A DNA stretch of 64,000 nucleotides from Antarcticirhabdus aurantiaca (GCF_009765365.1 NZ_VTOM01000016.1:62001-126000), one strand, 5' to 3'. Shown: positions 8,183-18,212, counted from the first letter of the stretch. Program-made: numbers and translations. Notes: a model not told the origin generated them from the sequence alone.

Positions 8183-10876
8183 TTGGAAACCGGGGTCGAC
8201 AGCTTGCAGAACGAACCCATCGAAGCCGCTTGGGACGAGGACGAGCGGGTGGCGGCGCTGGACCGCTACCGCATCCTCGACACGCCCCCGGAGACGGAGT
8301 TCGACGACATCGCCCGGATCGCGGCGGACGTTTGCGGGACGCCCATCGCCGTCGTCAACCTGGTCTCCCGGGACCGGCAGTTCTTCAAGGCCGAGGTTGG
8401 CCTCGGGGTGCGCGAAACGCCCCTGGACACCTCGTTCTGCCGACATGCCCTGCTGGAGCGTGACTTCCTGGTCGTGCCGGATGCCAGGAAGGATCCCCGC
8501 CTCCAGCACAATCCCTTGGTCACGGGCGAGGCGGGACTGCGCTTCTACGCGGGTGCGCTCCTCAAGACCGAGGAGGGCCTGCCGCTTGGCACGGTCTGCG
8601 TCCTGGACTACGAACCCCGCCATCTCACCGAGAGGCAGCTCGGCACGCTGCGGGCACTCGCCCGGCAGGCCATGAGCCAGATGCGCCTGCGCCTCGCGCT
8701 TGCCGAGCGGGAGGAGAACGCGGGGATGTCGCGCCGCCACGCCGCGCAGCTCCAGGCCCTGGCGCAAGCCTCCCTCGAGGTCGGCGCGGCACCGACGATG
8801 GAGGCCAAGCTCGAGGCCATCACCGGAATCGCCCGGCGGATCGTCGGCGCCCACCAGTCCGTCGTCAGCATGACGCGGGGTCCCGACTGGAGCCAGGCCA
8901 TCAACGCCGTCTCCATGTCCGAGCGCTACGACCGCTGGCGCGACTACGGCAGGATGCCGGACGGGTCGGGCATCTACGCGTGGGCGTGCGAGGTGAACGA
9001 GCCCATACGGATGACGCAGGCCGAGCTGGAGGCGCACCCTCGCTGGCGCGGCTTCGGGGGCCATGCGCCGGACCACCCGCCGATGCGGGGCTGGCTGGCC
9101 GCGCCGATGATCGCCCGGGACGGACGGAACCTCGGCCTGATACAGCTCTCCGACAAGGAGGGCGGAGGCGAGTTCGACGCCTCCGACGAGGCCATCCTCC
9201 TGCAGTTGGCGCAGCTCGCCTCGACGGCAATCGAGGAGGCGCGCACGGAGGCGAGGCTCAGGGAGACGACGCGGCGCCTCGACGCGGTGCTGAACAACGC
9301 GTCCGTCTCCATCTTCCTGATGGATGAGCGCCAGCACTGCGTCTACATGAACGCGGCGGCCGAGCGGCTGACGGGCTACTCGCTGGACGAGGTGCAGGGC
9401 CGCCCGCTCCACGACGTCATCCACCACACCCACCCGGACGGACGGCCGTTCCCGATCGAGGATTGCGCCATCGACCGCGCCTTCCCCGAGAACAACAACA
9501 CGAGGGGCGAGGAGGTGTTCGTCCACCGGGACGGCAGCTTCTATCCGGTCGCCTTCACCGCCAGCCCCATCCGGGACGAGGCGGCCAAGACGGTCGGCAC
9601 CATCATCGAGGTCAGGGACATCCGGGACGAGAAGGCGGCGCGCGAGGCGCTCGCCCGGCACGGGGAGGAACTGGAGACGCTGGTGGCGGAACGGACGGAG
9701 GAGCTCGAGCGCACGCACGAGGCACTCCGCCAGAGCCAGAAGATGGAAGCGGTCGGCCAGCTGACGGGCGGCGTCGCCCACGACTTCAACAACCTCCTCC
9801 AGATCGTGATCGGCAACCTGGACCTCATCCAGCGCAACCTCCCGGAGGAGGCGGCGCGCCTGCGCCGTGCCGCGGGCAACGCCATGACGGGCGCAAAGCG
9901 CGCGGCAACCCTGACCCAGCGGCTGCTCGCCTTTTCCCGGCGGCAGCCGCTCGAGCCGAGACCCATCAGCGTCAACCGCCTCGTCACGAACATGTCGGAC
10001 CTCCTCGACCGCACCCTCGGCGAGACCATCGAGATCGAGACGATCCTCTCGGGCAGCCTGTGGCAGGTGGAGGCCGATCCCAACCAGCTCGAGGCGGCCA
10101 TCCTCAATCTCGCGGTCAACGCCCGGGATGCCATGCCGGGAGGCGGCAAGCTGACGATAGAGACGGCCAACACCTATCTCGACCACGGCTATGTCGCCCA
10201 CAATGCCGAGGTCCAGCCGGGCCAGTACGTCGTGATCTGCGTGTCCGACACGGGAACCGGCATGGACAAGCAGACCATGTCGAAGGTGTTCGAGCCCTTC
10301 TTCACGACCAAGGAGGTGGGCAAGGGCACCGGGCTCGGCCTGTCCCAGGTGTATGGCTTCGTCAAGCAGTCCGGCGGCAACGTGAAGATCTACTCCGAGG
10401 TGGACGAGGGCACCACGGTCAAGATTTACCTGCCGCGTCGCGTCGGGTCGGCTGCCGAGGAACAGGCCGGGGGCGAGGGAGTGGCTCCCGAGGGGAACCG
10501 ACTCGAGACGATCCTGGTGCTCGAGGACGACGACGACGTGCGCGCCTACTCGGCGGAGGTGCTGCGCGAACTCGGATACCGGGTCCTCGAGGCGGGCGAG
10601 GGAGCGTCCGCGCTGCGGCTCCTCGATCGCGAGGACGGAAAGGTGGACCTCCTCTTCTCGGACGTGGTGCTTCCAGGCGGCATGAGCGGCGCCGTCGTCG
10701 CCGAGGAGGCAAGGAAGCGCCAGCCGAAACTGAAAGTCCTCTTCACGACGGGATATGCGCGGAACGCCATCGTCCACCAGGGACGCCTCGACCACGGCGT
10801 CGAACTCCTGACGAAGCCGTTCACCTTCACGGCGCTCGCCACCCGTGTGAGGGACATCCTCGACAGGCGGGACTGA
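8183..10876 (+). CDS. Soluble hybrid histidine kinase (GAF-GAF-PAS-HK-REC)
   Basis: The order of domains over 897 residues is: GAF (20-175; FYAGALLKTEEGLPLGTVCVLD), second GAF (190-355), PAS (365-485; YMNAAAERLTGYS), coiled coil (490-525), HisKA with phosphoacceptor His in GGVAHDFNNLL (about 533), HATPase_c with the G1 box SDTGTGMD and G2 GKGTGLGL, and receiver (780-897) with LEDDDDVR, an Asp in LLFSDVVLPGG and KPFT. No membrane segment is seen, so sensing is cytoplasmic. The start is TTG 8183; TTG 8204 is possible. The first GAF is closely related to those at 11236 and 48882. Confidence 0.9.
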   Translation: METGVDSLQNEPIEAAWDEDERVAALDRYRILDTPPETEFDDIARIAADVCGTPIAVVNLVSRDRQFFKAEVGLGVRETPLDTSFCRHALLERDFLVVPDARKDPRLQHNPLVTGEAGLRFYAGALLKTEEGLPLGTVCVLDYEPRHLTERQLGTLRALARQAMSQMRLRLALAEREENAGMSRRHAAQLQALAQASLEVGAAPTMEAKLEAITGIARRIVGAHQSVVSMTRGPDWSQAINAVSMSERYDRWRDYGRMPDGSGIYAWACEVNEPIRMTQAELEAHPRWRGFGGHAPDHPPMRGWLAAPMIARDGRNLGLIQLSDKEGGGEFDASDEAILLQLAQLASTAIEEARTEARLRETTRRLDAVLNNASVSIFLMDERQHCVYMNAAAERLTGYSLDEVQGRPLHDVIHHTHPDGRPFPIEDCAIDRAFPENNNTRGEEVFVHRDGSFYPVAFTASPIRDEAAKTVGTIIEVRDIRDEKAAREALARHGEELETLVAERTEELERTHEALRQSQKMEAVGQLTGGVAHDFNNLLQIVIGNLDLIQRNLPEEAARLRRAAGNAMTGAKRAATLTQRLLAFSRRQPLEPRPISVNRLVTNMSDLLDRTLGETIEIETILSGSLWQVEADPNQLEAAILNLAVNARDAMPGGGKLTIETANTYLDHGYVAHNAEVQPGQYVVICVSDTGTGMDKQTMSKVFEPFFTTKEVGKGTGLGLSQVYGFVKQSGGNVKIYSEVDEGTTVKIYLPRRVGSAAEEQAGGEGVAPEGNRLETILVLEDDDDVRAYSAEVLRELGYRVLEAGEGASALRLLDREDGKVDLLFSDVVLPGGMSGAVVAEEARKRQPKLKVLFTTGYARNAIVHQGRLDHGVELLTKPFTFTALATRVRDILDRRD

Positions 10877-11235
10877 GCCCTGTTCGAGGCGCGCCCTGTT
10901 CGCGGCGCGGGGGCGTGTCCCAGCATTCGATCTGCCGGAATTGGTCGAGCGGTCGCGCGGATGCGGACGTGGGCCCCGCACCCGACCCAAGCCCTTCGGT
11001 GGACGTGGCCGCTGGATGGCTTCACATCGCGTCTGCCGTCCTGCTGGCCCGGGGGATGCATCCGCGTCGTCCCCTTCCGATCGATCGGACACGCCACGAC
11101 ACCGCATGGCGATCAACCGCCATGCGGGATCTCGAGACAGGGGAGATGATCGGCAGCGGGGAGGCTGCCCGGCAGCTGGACATGTCGGCCACTCCGATGC
11201 GCCGCCCGATCGCCGCGGCGCCGGCCGCCGCGCGT
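10877..11235. other. Intergenic region, no gene seen
   Basis: Convergent gap between the hybrid kinase and the EAL protein. No hairpin with a T-run and no convincing small gene was found. Confidence 0.5.
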
Positions 11236-13023
11236 TCAGGCCGCCGCGGCCCCGATTTCCTGACGCAGCCACGCTTCGAGGGAGGCGGCGGGCATCGGCC
11301 TGGCCATCAGGTATCCTTGCCCTTCCTCGCAACCCCATGTCCTGAGGAGCTCGAAAGCGTCCCTCGTCTCGATGCCCTCGGCCACGACGCGGTAGCCAAG
11401 GTCGTGCGCCATGTCGATGACGGAGCGAACGAGGGTTCGGTCACGCTCGGAACTCTCCAGGTCGCCGATAAACGCGCGGTCGACCTTCAGCACCGAGGCG
11501 GACAGAGTCTGGAGATAGGACAGGTTGCTGTAGCCGCTGCCGAAGTCGTCGATCGCGATCGCAACCCCAGCCGAGCGGATCGCCTCGAGCTGCCTCGCCG
11601 CGCGAGTCGGGTTCCGCGCCACTGCGCTTTCGGTGAACTCCAGCTCCAGCATCTCTGGGCGCACGCCGGACCGCTGCACGAGCGCAAGGATCCGCGCCGC
11701 GAAATCCGGCTCGTCGAGGTTCAGGGCCGACACGTTGGCCGACATCCGAAGGTCGAGACCCTGAGCCTGCCAAGCGGCGATCTGCGCAAGGGCGGCGGAG
11801 ACCACCCACTCCGTCATCGGCTTGGCGAGCGCCGTCTGCTCCACGGCCGGGATGAACTCGACCGGCGGAATCGGCCCGAGGAGCGGGTGCGTCCAGCGCA
11901 TCAGGGCCTCGGCACCGAGGCACCTACCCGTGGTGAGCTCGATCCGCGGTTGGTAGTCGAGACGGAGCTGATCGCCGCTCTCGAGCGCCGTCCTGAAGTC
12001 GTTGAGGAGCATGAAGCTGCGGGCGTGCCGCAGTTCGTGGGCCGGGCAGTACTCGGCACGGGCGGTGTCGGACAGGGAGGCGTCCTCCACCGCGTTCAGC
12101 ATGCGCCGCAGGACGTCCCGGGGCGCCAGATCGCCGAGCACGAACTCGCACGAGCCGAGGGCCGGCGTCGGCAGGACGGGGATGCCGTCGCACTCCAGCG
12201 GCTCGCGCAGAAGCTCGATGATCCTGTCCACCATGATTGGCACTTCCAGGCCGGTTTCCGGCGTGAGGAGGACCGCGAGGCGTGTCGGACCGACATGGTA
12301 GAGCTTCGACGAGTTCCCGAAGGCGGGCCGCAGCCGGGCCGACGCGCCGCGGATCAGGGACTCGGTGAAGCTGCCGCCGAGCACCCGCTGCCCTTGGCCG
12401 TACTGCTGCTGGGACACAAGCTCGACCATCAGGCCCGATGCCGCCGCTCCCTTGTGACGACGCGCAAGGTCCTCGACGTCCTCGAACATCTGGTGCTGGT
12501 TCGGCAGCCCCGTGGCGGCGTCCGTGCGGCCGATGGTGTTGCTGAGCTCGATCTGGCTCATGACCATGCCCGCCAGGTCGCGCAACACCTGACGTCCCTC
12601 GTCGTCGAGTTCGCGCACCCTCTCGTCGACGACGCACAGCGTTCCAAGGCCATGGCCTTGCCGGGTGAAAAGCGGAGCGCCCGCATAGAAGCGGATGCCG
12701 GCCTGCGCGAGGGGGCTGCCCACGAACCTCGGGTCGGCCGTGAGGTCGGGAACCACGAAGATCTCGTCGTTCCCGATCGCGTAGCTGCAAGGTGCCTGCT
12801 CGCGCGGGATCTCCGTGATGTCGACGCCGACCTTCGACTTGAACCATTGGCGGTCGCGGTCGGTGAGCGAGATGGTCGAAACCGGGGCGTCGAGGAGCTT
12901 GCTTGCCAGCCGCGTCAGGCGGTCGAAGCTGTCGCTGGGCGAGGTGTCGAGCAGGTTCAGGTCCCGCAGCGCGTTGAGGCGCGCCTCCTCGTTCTGGATG
13001 GCGTCGACGATGTAGGGGAGCAT
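11236..13023 (-). CDS. GAF - degenerate GGDEF - EAL protein (c-di-GMP phosphodiesterase)
   Basis: The 595-residue protein has an N-terminal GAF domain (about 5-160) and a GGDEF-like region (about 165-330) that has lost the GGDEF signature. A full EAL domain follows (about 340-590): EALMRW, AIDDFGSGYSNLSYL, LKVDRAFI and VAEGIET are all present, so the metal and catalytic residues look intact. It should hydrolyse c-di-GMP under control of the GAF domain. It is cytosolic, with no membrane helix. ATG 13023 was chosen; GTG 13035 is possible. It is transcribed toward the hybrid kinase and away from the molybdopterin/GGDEF pair. Confidence 0.88.
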   Translation of the reverse strand: MLPYIVDAIQNEEARLNALRDLNLLDTSPSDSFDRLTRLASKLLDAPVSTISLTDRDRQWFKSKVGVDITEIPREQAPCSYAIGNDEIFVVPDLTADPRFVGSPLAQAGIRFYAGAPLFTRQGHGLGTLCVVDERVRELDDEGRQVLRDLAGMVMSQIELSNTIGRTDAATGLPNQHQMFEDVEDLARRHKGAAASGLMVELVSQQQYGQGQRVLGGSFTESLIRGASARLRPAFGNSSKLYHVGPTRLAVLLTPETGLEVPIMVDRIIELLREPLECDGIPVLPTPALGSCEFVLGDLAPRDVLRRMLNAVEDASLSDTARAEYCPAHELRHARSFMLLNDFRTALESGDQLRLDYQPRIELTTGRCLGAEALMRWTHPLLGPIPPVEFIPAVEQTALAKPMTEWVVSAALAQIAAWQAQGLDLRMSANVSALNLDEPDFAARILALVQRSGVRPEMLELEFTESAVARNPTRAARQLEAIRSAGVAIAIDDFGSGYSNLSYLQTLSASVLKVDRAFIGDLESSERDRTLVRSVIDMAHDLGYRVVAEGIETRDAFELLRTWGCEEGQGYLMARPMPAASLEAWLRQEIGAAAA

Positions 13024-13035
13024 GGCAAGTCTCAC

Positions 13036-13509
13036 AGTTGACGATGCCAGCTTCGGCAGGGATGCTTAAGGACTCCCGGTTCCGGATGAGCCGATCGATG
13101 AGCATCGTGAACGCATCCTTGCGTGTGGGTCGGCGACGCATGCTGACCGTCCTGAGGCCGATAGCCTCCACAGGTTGCGGCGCCGGCCGGCATCGAAACG
13201 GCGAGCTGTTCCACAAGTTGGCACCTGCCGTCGATCCACAGCCCTCCCCTCGGGCGACTTGAGCGGCCTGCATGGACCGATCCTCCAAAGCATCAAGAGG
13301 ATCAATCTCGAGCACCCGCGCAACCGGGGGATACAAGGGCAAGTCAGGTGCTCGGCAAGCACATTCCTGGATCCGTAAACAAATCCAAGGGAACAGTACT
13401 GTTTCGAAGATGTCGTGGGGGGCATAAGGGCTCGGCGCCCGGATGAAGGAAGAGAATTTTAGGGAGGCGCGCCGATACTGACCCGGCAACCGATCGGATC
13501 GCGCAAGAC
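13036..13509. other. Intergenic region containing a degenerate 76-bp repeat
   Basis: Divergent gap between the EAL gene and the exported protein gene. It contains repeat copy 9 (13124-13199) and no convincing gene. Confidence 0.5.
13124..13199 (+). repeat. 76-bp structured intergenic repeat, degenerate copy 9
   Basis: It begins TGTGGGTCGG and ends CGGCATCGAAAC, with CCACAGGTTGCGGCGCCGG in the middle. The end positions fall exactly 76 bp apart, as in the other copies. Divergence is higher here, so this is an older copy. Confidence 0.55.
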
Positions 13510-14040
13510 ATGCAAGCTCTCACAACGCGCCGCCAAGCCTTGACGCTCCTCGCATCGGGTCTTCTCATGCCGTTCGCCAGCGGTCGCTCCGCAGCCGCTG
13601 CCTCCCTCCCCTCGCCTCTCGGCAAGCCGATCCTGCGGGTTGGAGGTGGGGTCAAGATCGTGAACGACGGCTGCGATGCCGTCTTCGACATGGACATGCT
13701 GGACGCGCTCGGCACGCGCAGCTTCGCCACCGCCACGCCGTGGACCGACGGGGCACCTTTCTGGGAAGGTGTGCCCCTCTCCGTCCTCATGGAGCATCTC
13801 GGCGCCGAGGGCACGGCGATCCGCGCCACCGCCCTCAACGACTACGTCACCGAACTGCCGATGGACGGACTGGCCGAGGACGGGGCCATACTTGCCATGC
13901 GCCGCAACGGGCGACCGATGCCGGTCGCCGACAAGGGGCCGATCTTCATCATGTACCCGTTCGACCAGCGCGAGGAGCTGAAGCGGCAGGAGGTCTTCTC
14001 CCGCTGTGCCTGGCAGCTCGCGCGGCTCGACGTCCTCTGA
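13510..14040 (+). CDS. Exported molybdopterin-binding-like domain protein
   Basis: A 176-residue protein with a signal peptide (TTRRQALTLLASGLLMPFA, then an AAA cleavage region; the twin Arg could mean Tat export). The remainder resembles the small oxidoreductase/molybdopterin-binding fold found alone in periplasmic proteins, with an FWEGVPLSVLMEHLG block, an ALNDYVTELPMDG block, and GPIFIMYPFD near residue 150. Such proteins are often encoded directly before membrane GGDEF-EAL sensors, as here (11 bp to the next start), and may act as their periplasmic partner. Whether it binds a cofactor cannot be told from sequence alone. Confidence 0.72.
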   Translation: MQALTTRRQALTLLASGLLMPFASGRSAAAASLPSPLGKPILRVGGGVKIVNDGCDAVFDMDMLDALGTRSFATATPWTDGAPFWEGVPLSVLMEHLGAEGTAIRATALNDYVTELPMDGLAEDGAILAMRRNGRPMPVADKGPIFIMYPFDQREELKRQEVFSRCAWQLARLDVL

Positions 14041-14051
14041 TCGCGCGACCC

Positions 14052-16040
14052 ATGTCCCGCATGCCCGGCAGGTTCCGCTTCCGAAGCGGTTGGGAGATCC
14101 CGCTCGTCGCGGCGACGTCGGCCATGGCCCTGGCCGCCGTCGGCATGCTGTTCGTTGGCGCCCACCAGGTCGGCCGGATCTCACAGTCGGCCGAGAACAA
14201 CGTCGTCTACCAGGTGATGGCGACGGCACCGGAGCTGACGCGCCTCCAAGCGACGATCGCCGCGCGCTTCATGCCCGACCCCAAGGTGACCGACGACGAC
14301 GTCGGACTGCGCCTCGACATCGTCCTCAATCGTTTGGACGTGCTGACGGCGAACGACGCCCGCAAACTACGGCGGAACGATCCCGAAGCGTCGAAGCTCG
14401 TCGAGGAAATGGTGGGGGCGGTACGCTCCGTCGCTCCCACGATCCGGAACCTGCGCACCGAGTTCGACGCAACAAGAACCTTGGAGGTTCTCGAGCCACT
14501 AAACGCCAGGGCGGCGCGGCTGGCCTCCCTGACGACCGCGATGGCGTCGCGCAGGATCGCGGATGGCGAATGGCGCCTGGCGTGGATCTTCCGGACGGTC
14601 TCGGCTCAGGTCGTCGGCCTGACGCTCTCGGGCCTCGCCCTCGTCCTCCTCCTGCGCCGCATGCGGCAGCAGGCCAGAACCGCCGCGGAAATCGACGCCC
14701 TGACCGGCCTCGCCAGCCGCGGCTCGTTCAACGCAGCCATCGAACTGGCCGCGCACCGCAGTCGGGCGCCCGGTTCCATGGCGGTCCTCATGCTGGACCT
14801 CGACCTCTTCAAGCACGTCAACGACACCTTGGGACACGCCGCGGGCGACGCGTTGCTGCGCGAGGCCGCGGACCGCCTGCGCCCGGTCCTCAAGGATGCC
14901 GCATCGATCTCGCGTCTTGGCGGTGACGAGTTCGCGGCGCTGTTTGTGGGAGAGCGTGCGAGGGAGGCGGCAAGCCGGGGTGCGCAGCGCGTCCTGGAGT
15001 GCTTCGCCCGGCCGTTCATGCCGGCGGACGTGCCCGTCACGATCTCGACGAGCATCGGCCTTTGCGTGCTCGAGTCCGGGGACGAGGGGGCGGCCGACCT
15101 CCTCAAGGGCGCGGACCTCGCCCTCTACGCCGCAAAGGAGGGACAGCGCGGCACCTTGCAGGTCTGCGATACATCGCTCAAGCGGGCCTACGCCGCGCGC
15201 CGCAGCCTTGCCAAGGATCTCGAACACGCCGTCGCGCGCGACGAGCTGCGTCTCGCGTTTCAGCCGATCGTATGTCTCGCAACCCGGCGCACCGCGGGTT
15301 TCGAGGCACTCCTTCGCTGGCAGCATCCCTGCCGCGGATCCGTTTCGCCCGCCGAGTTCATCCCCATCGCCGAGGACAGCGGCCTCATCCTGCCGATCGG
15401 ACAATGGGTAATCCGGGAGGCTTGCCGCACGGCCGCCAACTGGCCCGGGGACGTGAGGATCACCGTCAACATCTCGGCCCGCCAGTTCTCCGATTCCGGC
15501 TTGGTCGATTGCATCACCGCGGCCCTGGCCGACAGCGGGACCGAGGCGGAGCGCCTGACGCTGGAGATCACCGAGTCCACGTTGATCCGGGACGACGGGG
15601 GCGTCCTCGGCGCGCTCGAAACGCTCCGCGGAATGGGGATCCGTGTCGCGCTCGACGATTTCGGGACGGGATACGCCTCGCTGAGCTACCTGACGCGCTT
15701 TCCCTTCGACGTCATCAAGATCGACCGGAGCTTCGTGCAGGGCTCGAGCGGCGGGGCAAACCACCAGGTGGTCGTCCAATCGATCTGCGACCTGGCGGGC
15801 AAGCTCGGCGTCGGCACTGTGGCCGAGGGCATCGAGACCGAGGAGCATGCGCGGCTCGCGCGCGAGGCGGGATGCGACCTCGGACAGGGCTACCTGTTCG
15901 ACCGCCCGCTTTCGGCCGTCGACTGCGCCGCGCGTCTGGCGGCGGAGCGGCTCGGCGACGTTCTCGCGCTACGCCTTGCCGAGGGCGGCACCGGGGGCAA
16001 TCCGGGAACGGCGCGGCAAGCTGCCCTGACGGTGCCCTGA
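14052..16040 (+). CDS. Membrane GGDEF-EAL protein (c-di-GMP turnover)
   Basis: The 662-residue protein has a membrane helix (about 16-40), a periplasmic helical region (about 45-180), a second membrane helix (about 185-205), a GGDEF domain with intact LGGDEFAAL (about 215-375), and an EAL domain with FEALLRW, ALDDFGTGYASLSYL, IKIDRSF and VAEGIET. Both active sites look intact, so it could make or degrade c-di-GMP. It is co-oriented with the exported protein 11 bp upstream, which is a likely sensory partner. ATG 14052 gives the natural membrane-anchored N-terminus. Confidence 0.9.
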   Translation: MSRMPGRFRFRSGWEIPLVAATSAMALAAVGMLFVGAHQVGRISQSAENNVVYQVMATAPELTRLQATIAARFMPDPKVTDDDVGLRLDIVLNRLDVLTANDARKLRRNDPEASKLVEEMVGAVRSVAPTIRNLRTEFDATRTLEVLEPLNARAARLASLTTAMASRRIADGEWRLAWIFRTVSAQVVGLTLSGLALVLLLRRMRQQARTAAEIDALTGLASRGSFNAAIELAAHRSRAPGSMAVLMLDLDLFKHVNDTLGHAAGDALLREAADRLRPVLKDAASISRLGGDEFAALFVGERAREAASRGAQRVLECFARPFMPADVPVTISTSIGLCVLESGDEGAADLLKGADLALYAAKEGQRGTLQVCDTSLKRAYAARRSLAKDLEHAVARDELRLAFQPIVCLATRRTAGFEALLRWQHPCRGSVSPAEFIPIAEDSGLILPIGQWVIREACRTAANWPGDVRITVNISARQFSDSGLVDCITAALADSGTEAERLTLEITESTLIRDDGGVLGALETLRGMGIRVALDDFGTGYASLSYLTRFPFDVIKIDRSFVQGSSGGANHQVVVQSICDLAGKLGVGTVAEGIETEEHARLAREAGCDLGQGYLFDRPLSAVDCAARLAAERLGDVLALRLAEGGTGGNPGTARQAALTVP

Positions 16041-16353
16041 AGGCCATCCCTGCGGCCGGGAACGGCCCTGCCCCGCTCATCGCGGCTTTGACCTGTTGCG
16101 GGGCCGGGCGCAGGACGTGCCATGGGAACGTCGAGGCATGAGGTGCTTCAAGACATCGACGAGCAGCCGACTTTCCGAGGCCGAAGCATCGAGGTGGCGA
16201 CCGTGTTCGGGCGCCTGGATGTGTTCCACCGCCGCCCCCAGAGGCCCGGCGCAATAAGCGTAGGTGGGTGCACGAGCGGTGGGATCAGCATCGGAGCCCT
16301 CTAGGTTATACGGACCGGCCCTTGTGGCCGTCGACGATCCTGCTGCCCCGGGA

Positions 16354-16794
16354 ATGCGCGTGAATGAACTGGTCGAGGTTGGGACATGGGTCCGGCTCAG
16401 ACGGGACCCTTGTGGCTTCGGCTCGATCGGGATCATCGTCCGCCGGGAAGCAACCTACGTCATCGTCCAAACGGACGGAACGCCGCCCAGCGGCTTGGCC
16501 GCCACGCGGCAGGACTTCCTGATCCTGGAGGATCAGGCGCCACCGCACGACTTCTTCCCCATGCGCAAGAAGCTGCCCTATGGCGCCTTCATCCTCGCCG
16601 ACGGTTCGCAAGTTCTGCTCAACCGAGACTACGAGCCCCTGGTTCATCGCAGGCCTGGCGAGGCGGATCGGCCTTGGCCGAGAGACAAGCCGATCGACTA
16701 TGTTCGGGAAGTGCGTTTCTACACGCCCTCGAACGGACCATGGCGCAGCGGCGAGGCCTACATGGAGTGCCTCATGATCCTGCATGGTATCTGA
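16354..16794 (+). CDS. Conserved-looking hypothetical protein
   Basis: The 146-residue protein has good codon character and no recognisable family. It has a beta-rich N-terminal part (VEVGTWVRLRRDPCGFGSIG) that could be an SH3-like barrel, then IVQTDGTPP and a charged C-terminal half. There is no signal peptide or membrane segment. ATG 16354 was preferred over GTG 16264 because the first 30 codons lack protein character. It stands alone between the GGDEF-EAL gene and a pseudogene. Confidence 0.55.
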   Translation: MRVNELVEVGTWVRLRRDPCGFGSIGIIVRREATYVIVQTDGTPPSGLAATRQDFLILEDQAPPHDFFPMRKKLPYGAFILADGSQVLLNRDYEPLVHRRPGEADRPWPRDKPIDYVREVRFYTPSNGPWRSGEAYMECLMILHGI

Positions 16795-17017
16795 TCGTAC
16801 CTTGTCTCCACGCGCCAAGCCGCGCGTCCGGGCATCAGGACCGCATGTGGGTTCTCCCGATCCGTCGGCCGGAAAAGGGTTTGGCCAGGGCGGCCATGAC
16901 GATGGTCAAGCGGCCGCTCCGAACTGATGGATCAGGTCACTCGCCCCGGAGGCCTTGAGCCGACCGGATGGCAGTTGCCTCCCCATCGCTGCTCGCCGGC
17001 GTGCAGATGCCCCTTTA
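16795..17017. other. No recognisable gene
   Basis: Short gap before the RDD pseudogene; nothing supported. Confidence 0.45.
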
Positions 17018-17463
17018 AGGAGTCAGGGTACAGCCGGAGGCATCGCTCCTGCTCTTGATGCTCCTCGCCGCGATCTACTTCGTCGGCTTCAACGCGGCGC
17101 TGGGCGGCACGCCCGGCAAGCTGATGCTTGGGCCTGCGCGTCGTCGACGCCGGAACGGGCGACATGATCGGCGCCGACCGCGCCCTTGTCCGCTGGCTCA
17201 TGTCGATTGTCTCCGAGATCGTGCTTCTCATCGGCGTGATCTGGGCACTTTTCGATCGACAGAACTGCATCGGCCATGCCCTGCGTCCCCATCTGATGTC
17301 GCGCAAGTTGGCGGAGCGTCTCGGAGTTCCCGGCAAGCAAGAGGGAAGGCTTGGGATCGGTGCCGCCGCTGGTTCCGGCACATCCGACTTGGTCGACTAC
17401 CTCGCGGGCAACCCGCATCGCACGCTGGAGCAGGAGGAGATCGACCCGACGTTGCCGGTCTGA
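17018..17463 (+). pseudogene. RDD-family membrane protein remnant, 5'-truncated and frameshifted
   Basis: One frame gives a membrane segment LLMLLAAIYFVGFNAALGG and the RDD signature TPGKLMLG. One base later the reading continues in another frame with LRVVDAGTGDMIG, RALVRWL and a second membrane segment IVLLIGVIWALFDRQ. Together these match the C-terminal half of RDD proteins. The break lies at about 17128. The first membrane helix and the RDD motif are missing upstream, where an in-frame stop lies. It is probably not functional unless the shift is a sequencing error. Confidence 0.7.
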
Positions 17464-17792
17464 GCGAGAACAGGGTCCGGCATGACCGCCGTTCCGATCT
17501 CAACCGTGCCCGTCGGCTTCGACCGGCCTCTTCAGGGCGCCGCGTGCATCGCCGAACCCCCTCATCCACTCGCCCCGCAACTCGCGTTGGTCATGCAGGT
17601 AAGGACAATCGCGTGCCGAACTGTCGAGGTCGGAGCCGAGGAAACTTCCCTTCGCATATGCCACGGCTGGTGTATCTGGGGACTTTGGGGATTTCATGGG
17701 GCTCCACAACCATTGCCCGGCGTCAGGGACGGCTTGTCGTGAGTTGGGGACCGGCATCCCGGAGGCGCCCAGATCCCGGATGCGCCGCATGC
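17464..17792. other. No recognisable gene
   Basis: Open frames here are short or antisense shadows. No repeat or promoter motif was seen. Confidence 0.45.
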
Positions 17793-18146
17793 TCACCGCC
17801 TGCCGCCAAGCACCCGCAGGAGCGCTTCCAAATGCTGGCGGATCTCGGGATCCGCGATGTGTGCAAACGCGTCGTCGCGAGCCTTCGCATCGTCGCCGGG
17901 GCGTGGCGTGCCTGCGTTTGCCCGGACTGGAAGGTCCCTGAAGAACTCCGCCACGTCGACGTCCAGAAGCTGGGCCACCCGGTAGAGGCTCGATGCACTG
18001 ATCCGGTTTTCTCCTGATTCGTACTTGCGGACCTGCTGGTAGGTGGTGCCGACTCCCCTGCCCACCGCTGACAGAGACAGCCCCTTCTTCTTGCGCATTT
18101 CGGACAGTCGCGCCCCTATCGAGACATCCAAAGGGTTTATTGCCAT
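17793..18146 (-). CDS. XRE-family DNA-binding protein
   Basis: A 117-residue protein with an N-terminal HTH_3/XRE domain (about 10-65): GARLSEMRKKKGLSLSAVG, TTYQQVRKYESGENRISASSL, LYRVAQLLDVDVAEFF. The C-terminal 50 residues are Asp/Arg-rich with HIADPEIRQHLEALLRVL, possibly for oligomerisation. It resembles the short XRE repressors common in Rhizobiales. ATG 18146 starts the natural domain; the frame upstream is open. An IS5-family element inserted about 65 bp upstream may have removed its promoter or partner gene. Confidence 0.85.
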   Translation of the reverse strand: MAINPLDVSIGARLSEMRKKKGLSLSAVGRGVGTTYQQVRKYESGENRISASSLYRVAQLLDVDVAEFFRDLPVRANAGTPRPGDDAKARDDAFAHIADPEIRQHLEALLRVLGGRR

Positions 18147-18212
18147 GGCATGCCTCCGGGTGTTGATGCGCGTCAAGCATCGGCTGTGGCGACGACGAGG
18201 GAGCCCATACTT

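Noticed and set aside
8168-13041. Very long open frames antisense to or out of frame with the kinase and EAL genes (1,056 and 1,192 codons)
   Set aside because: They are shadows of GC-rich codon use: Arg/Pro/Gly-rich, no domains, and fully covered by genes with clear motifs.
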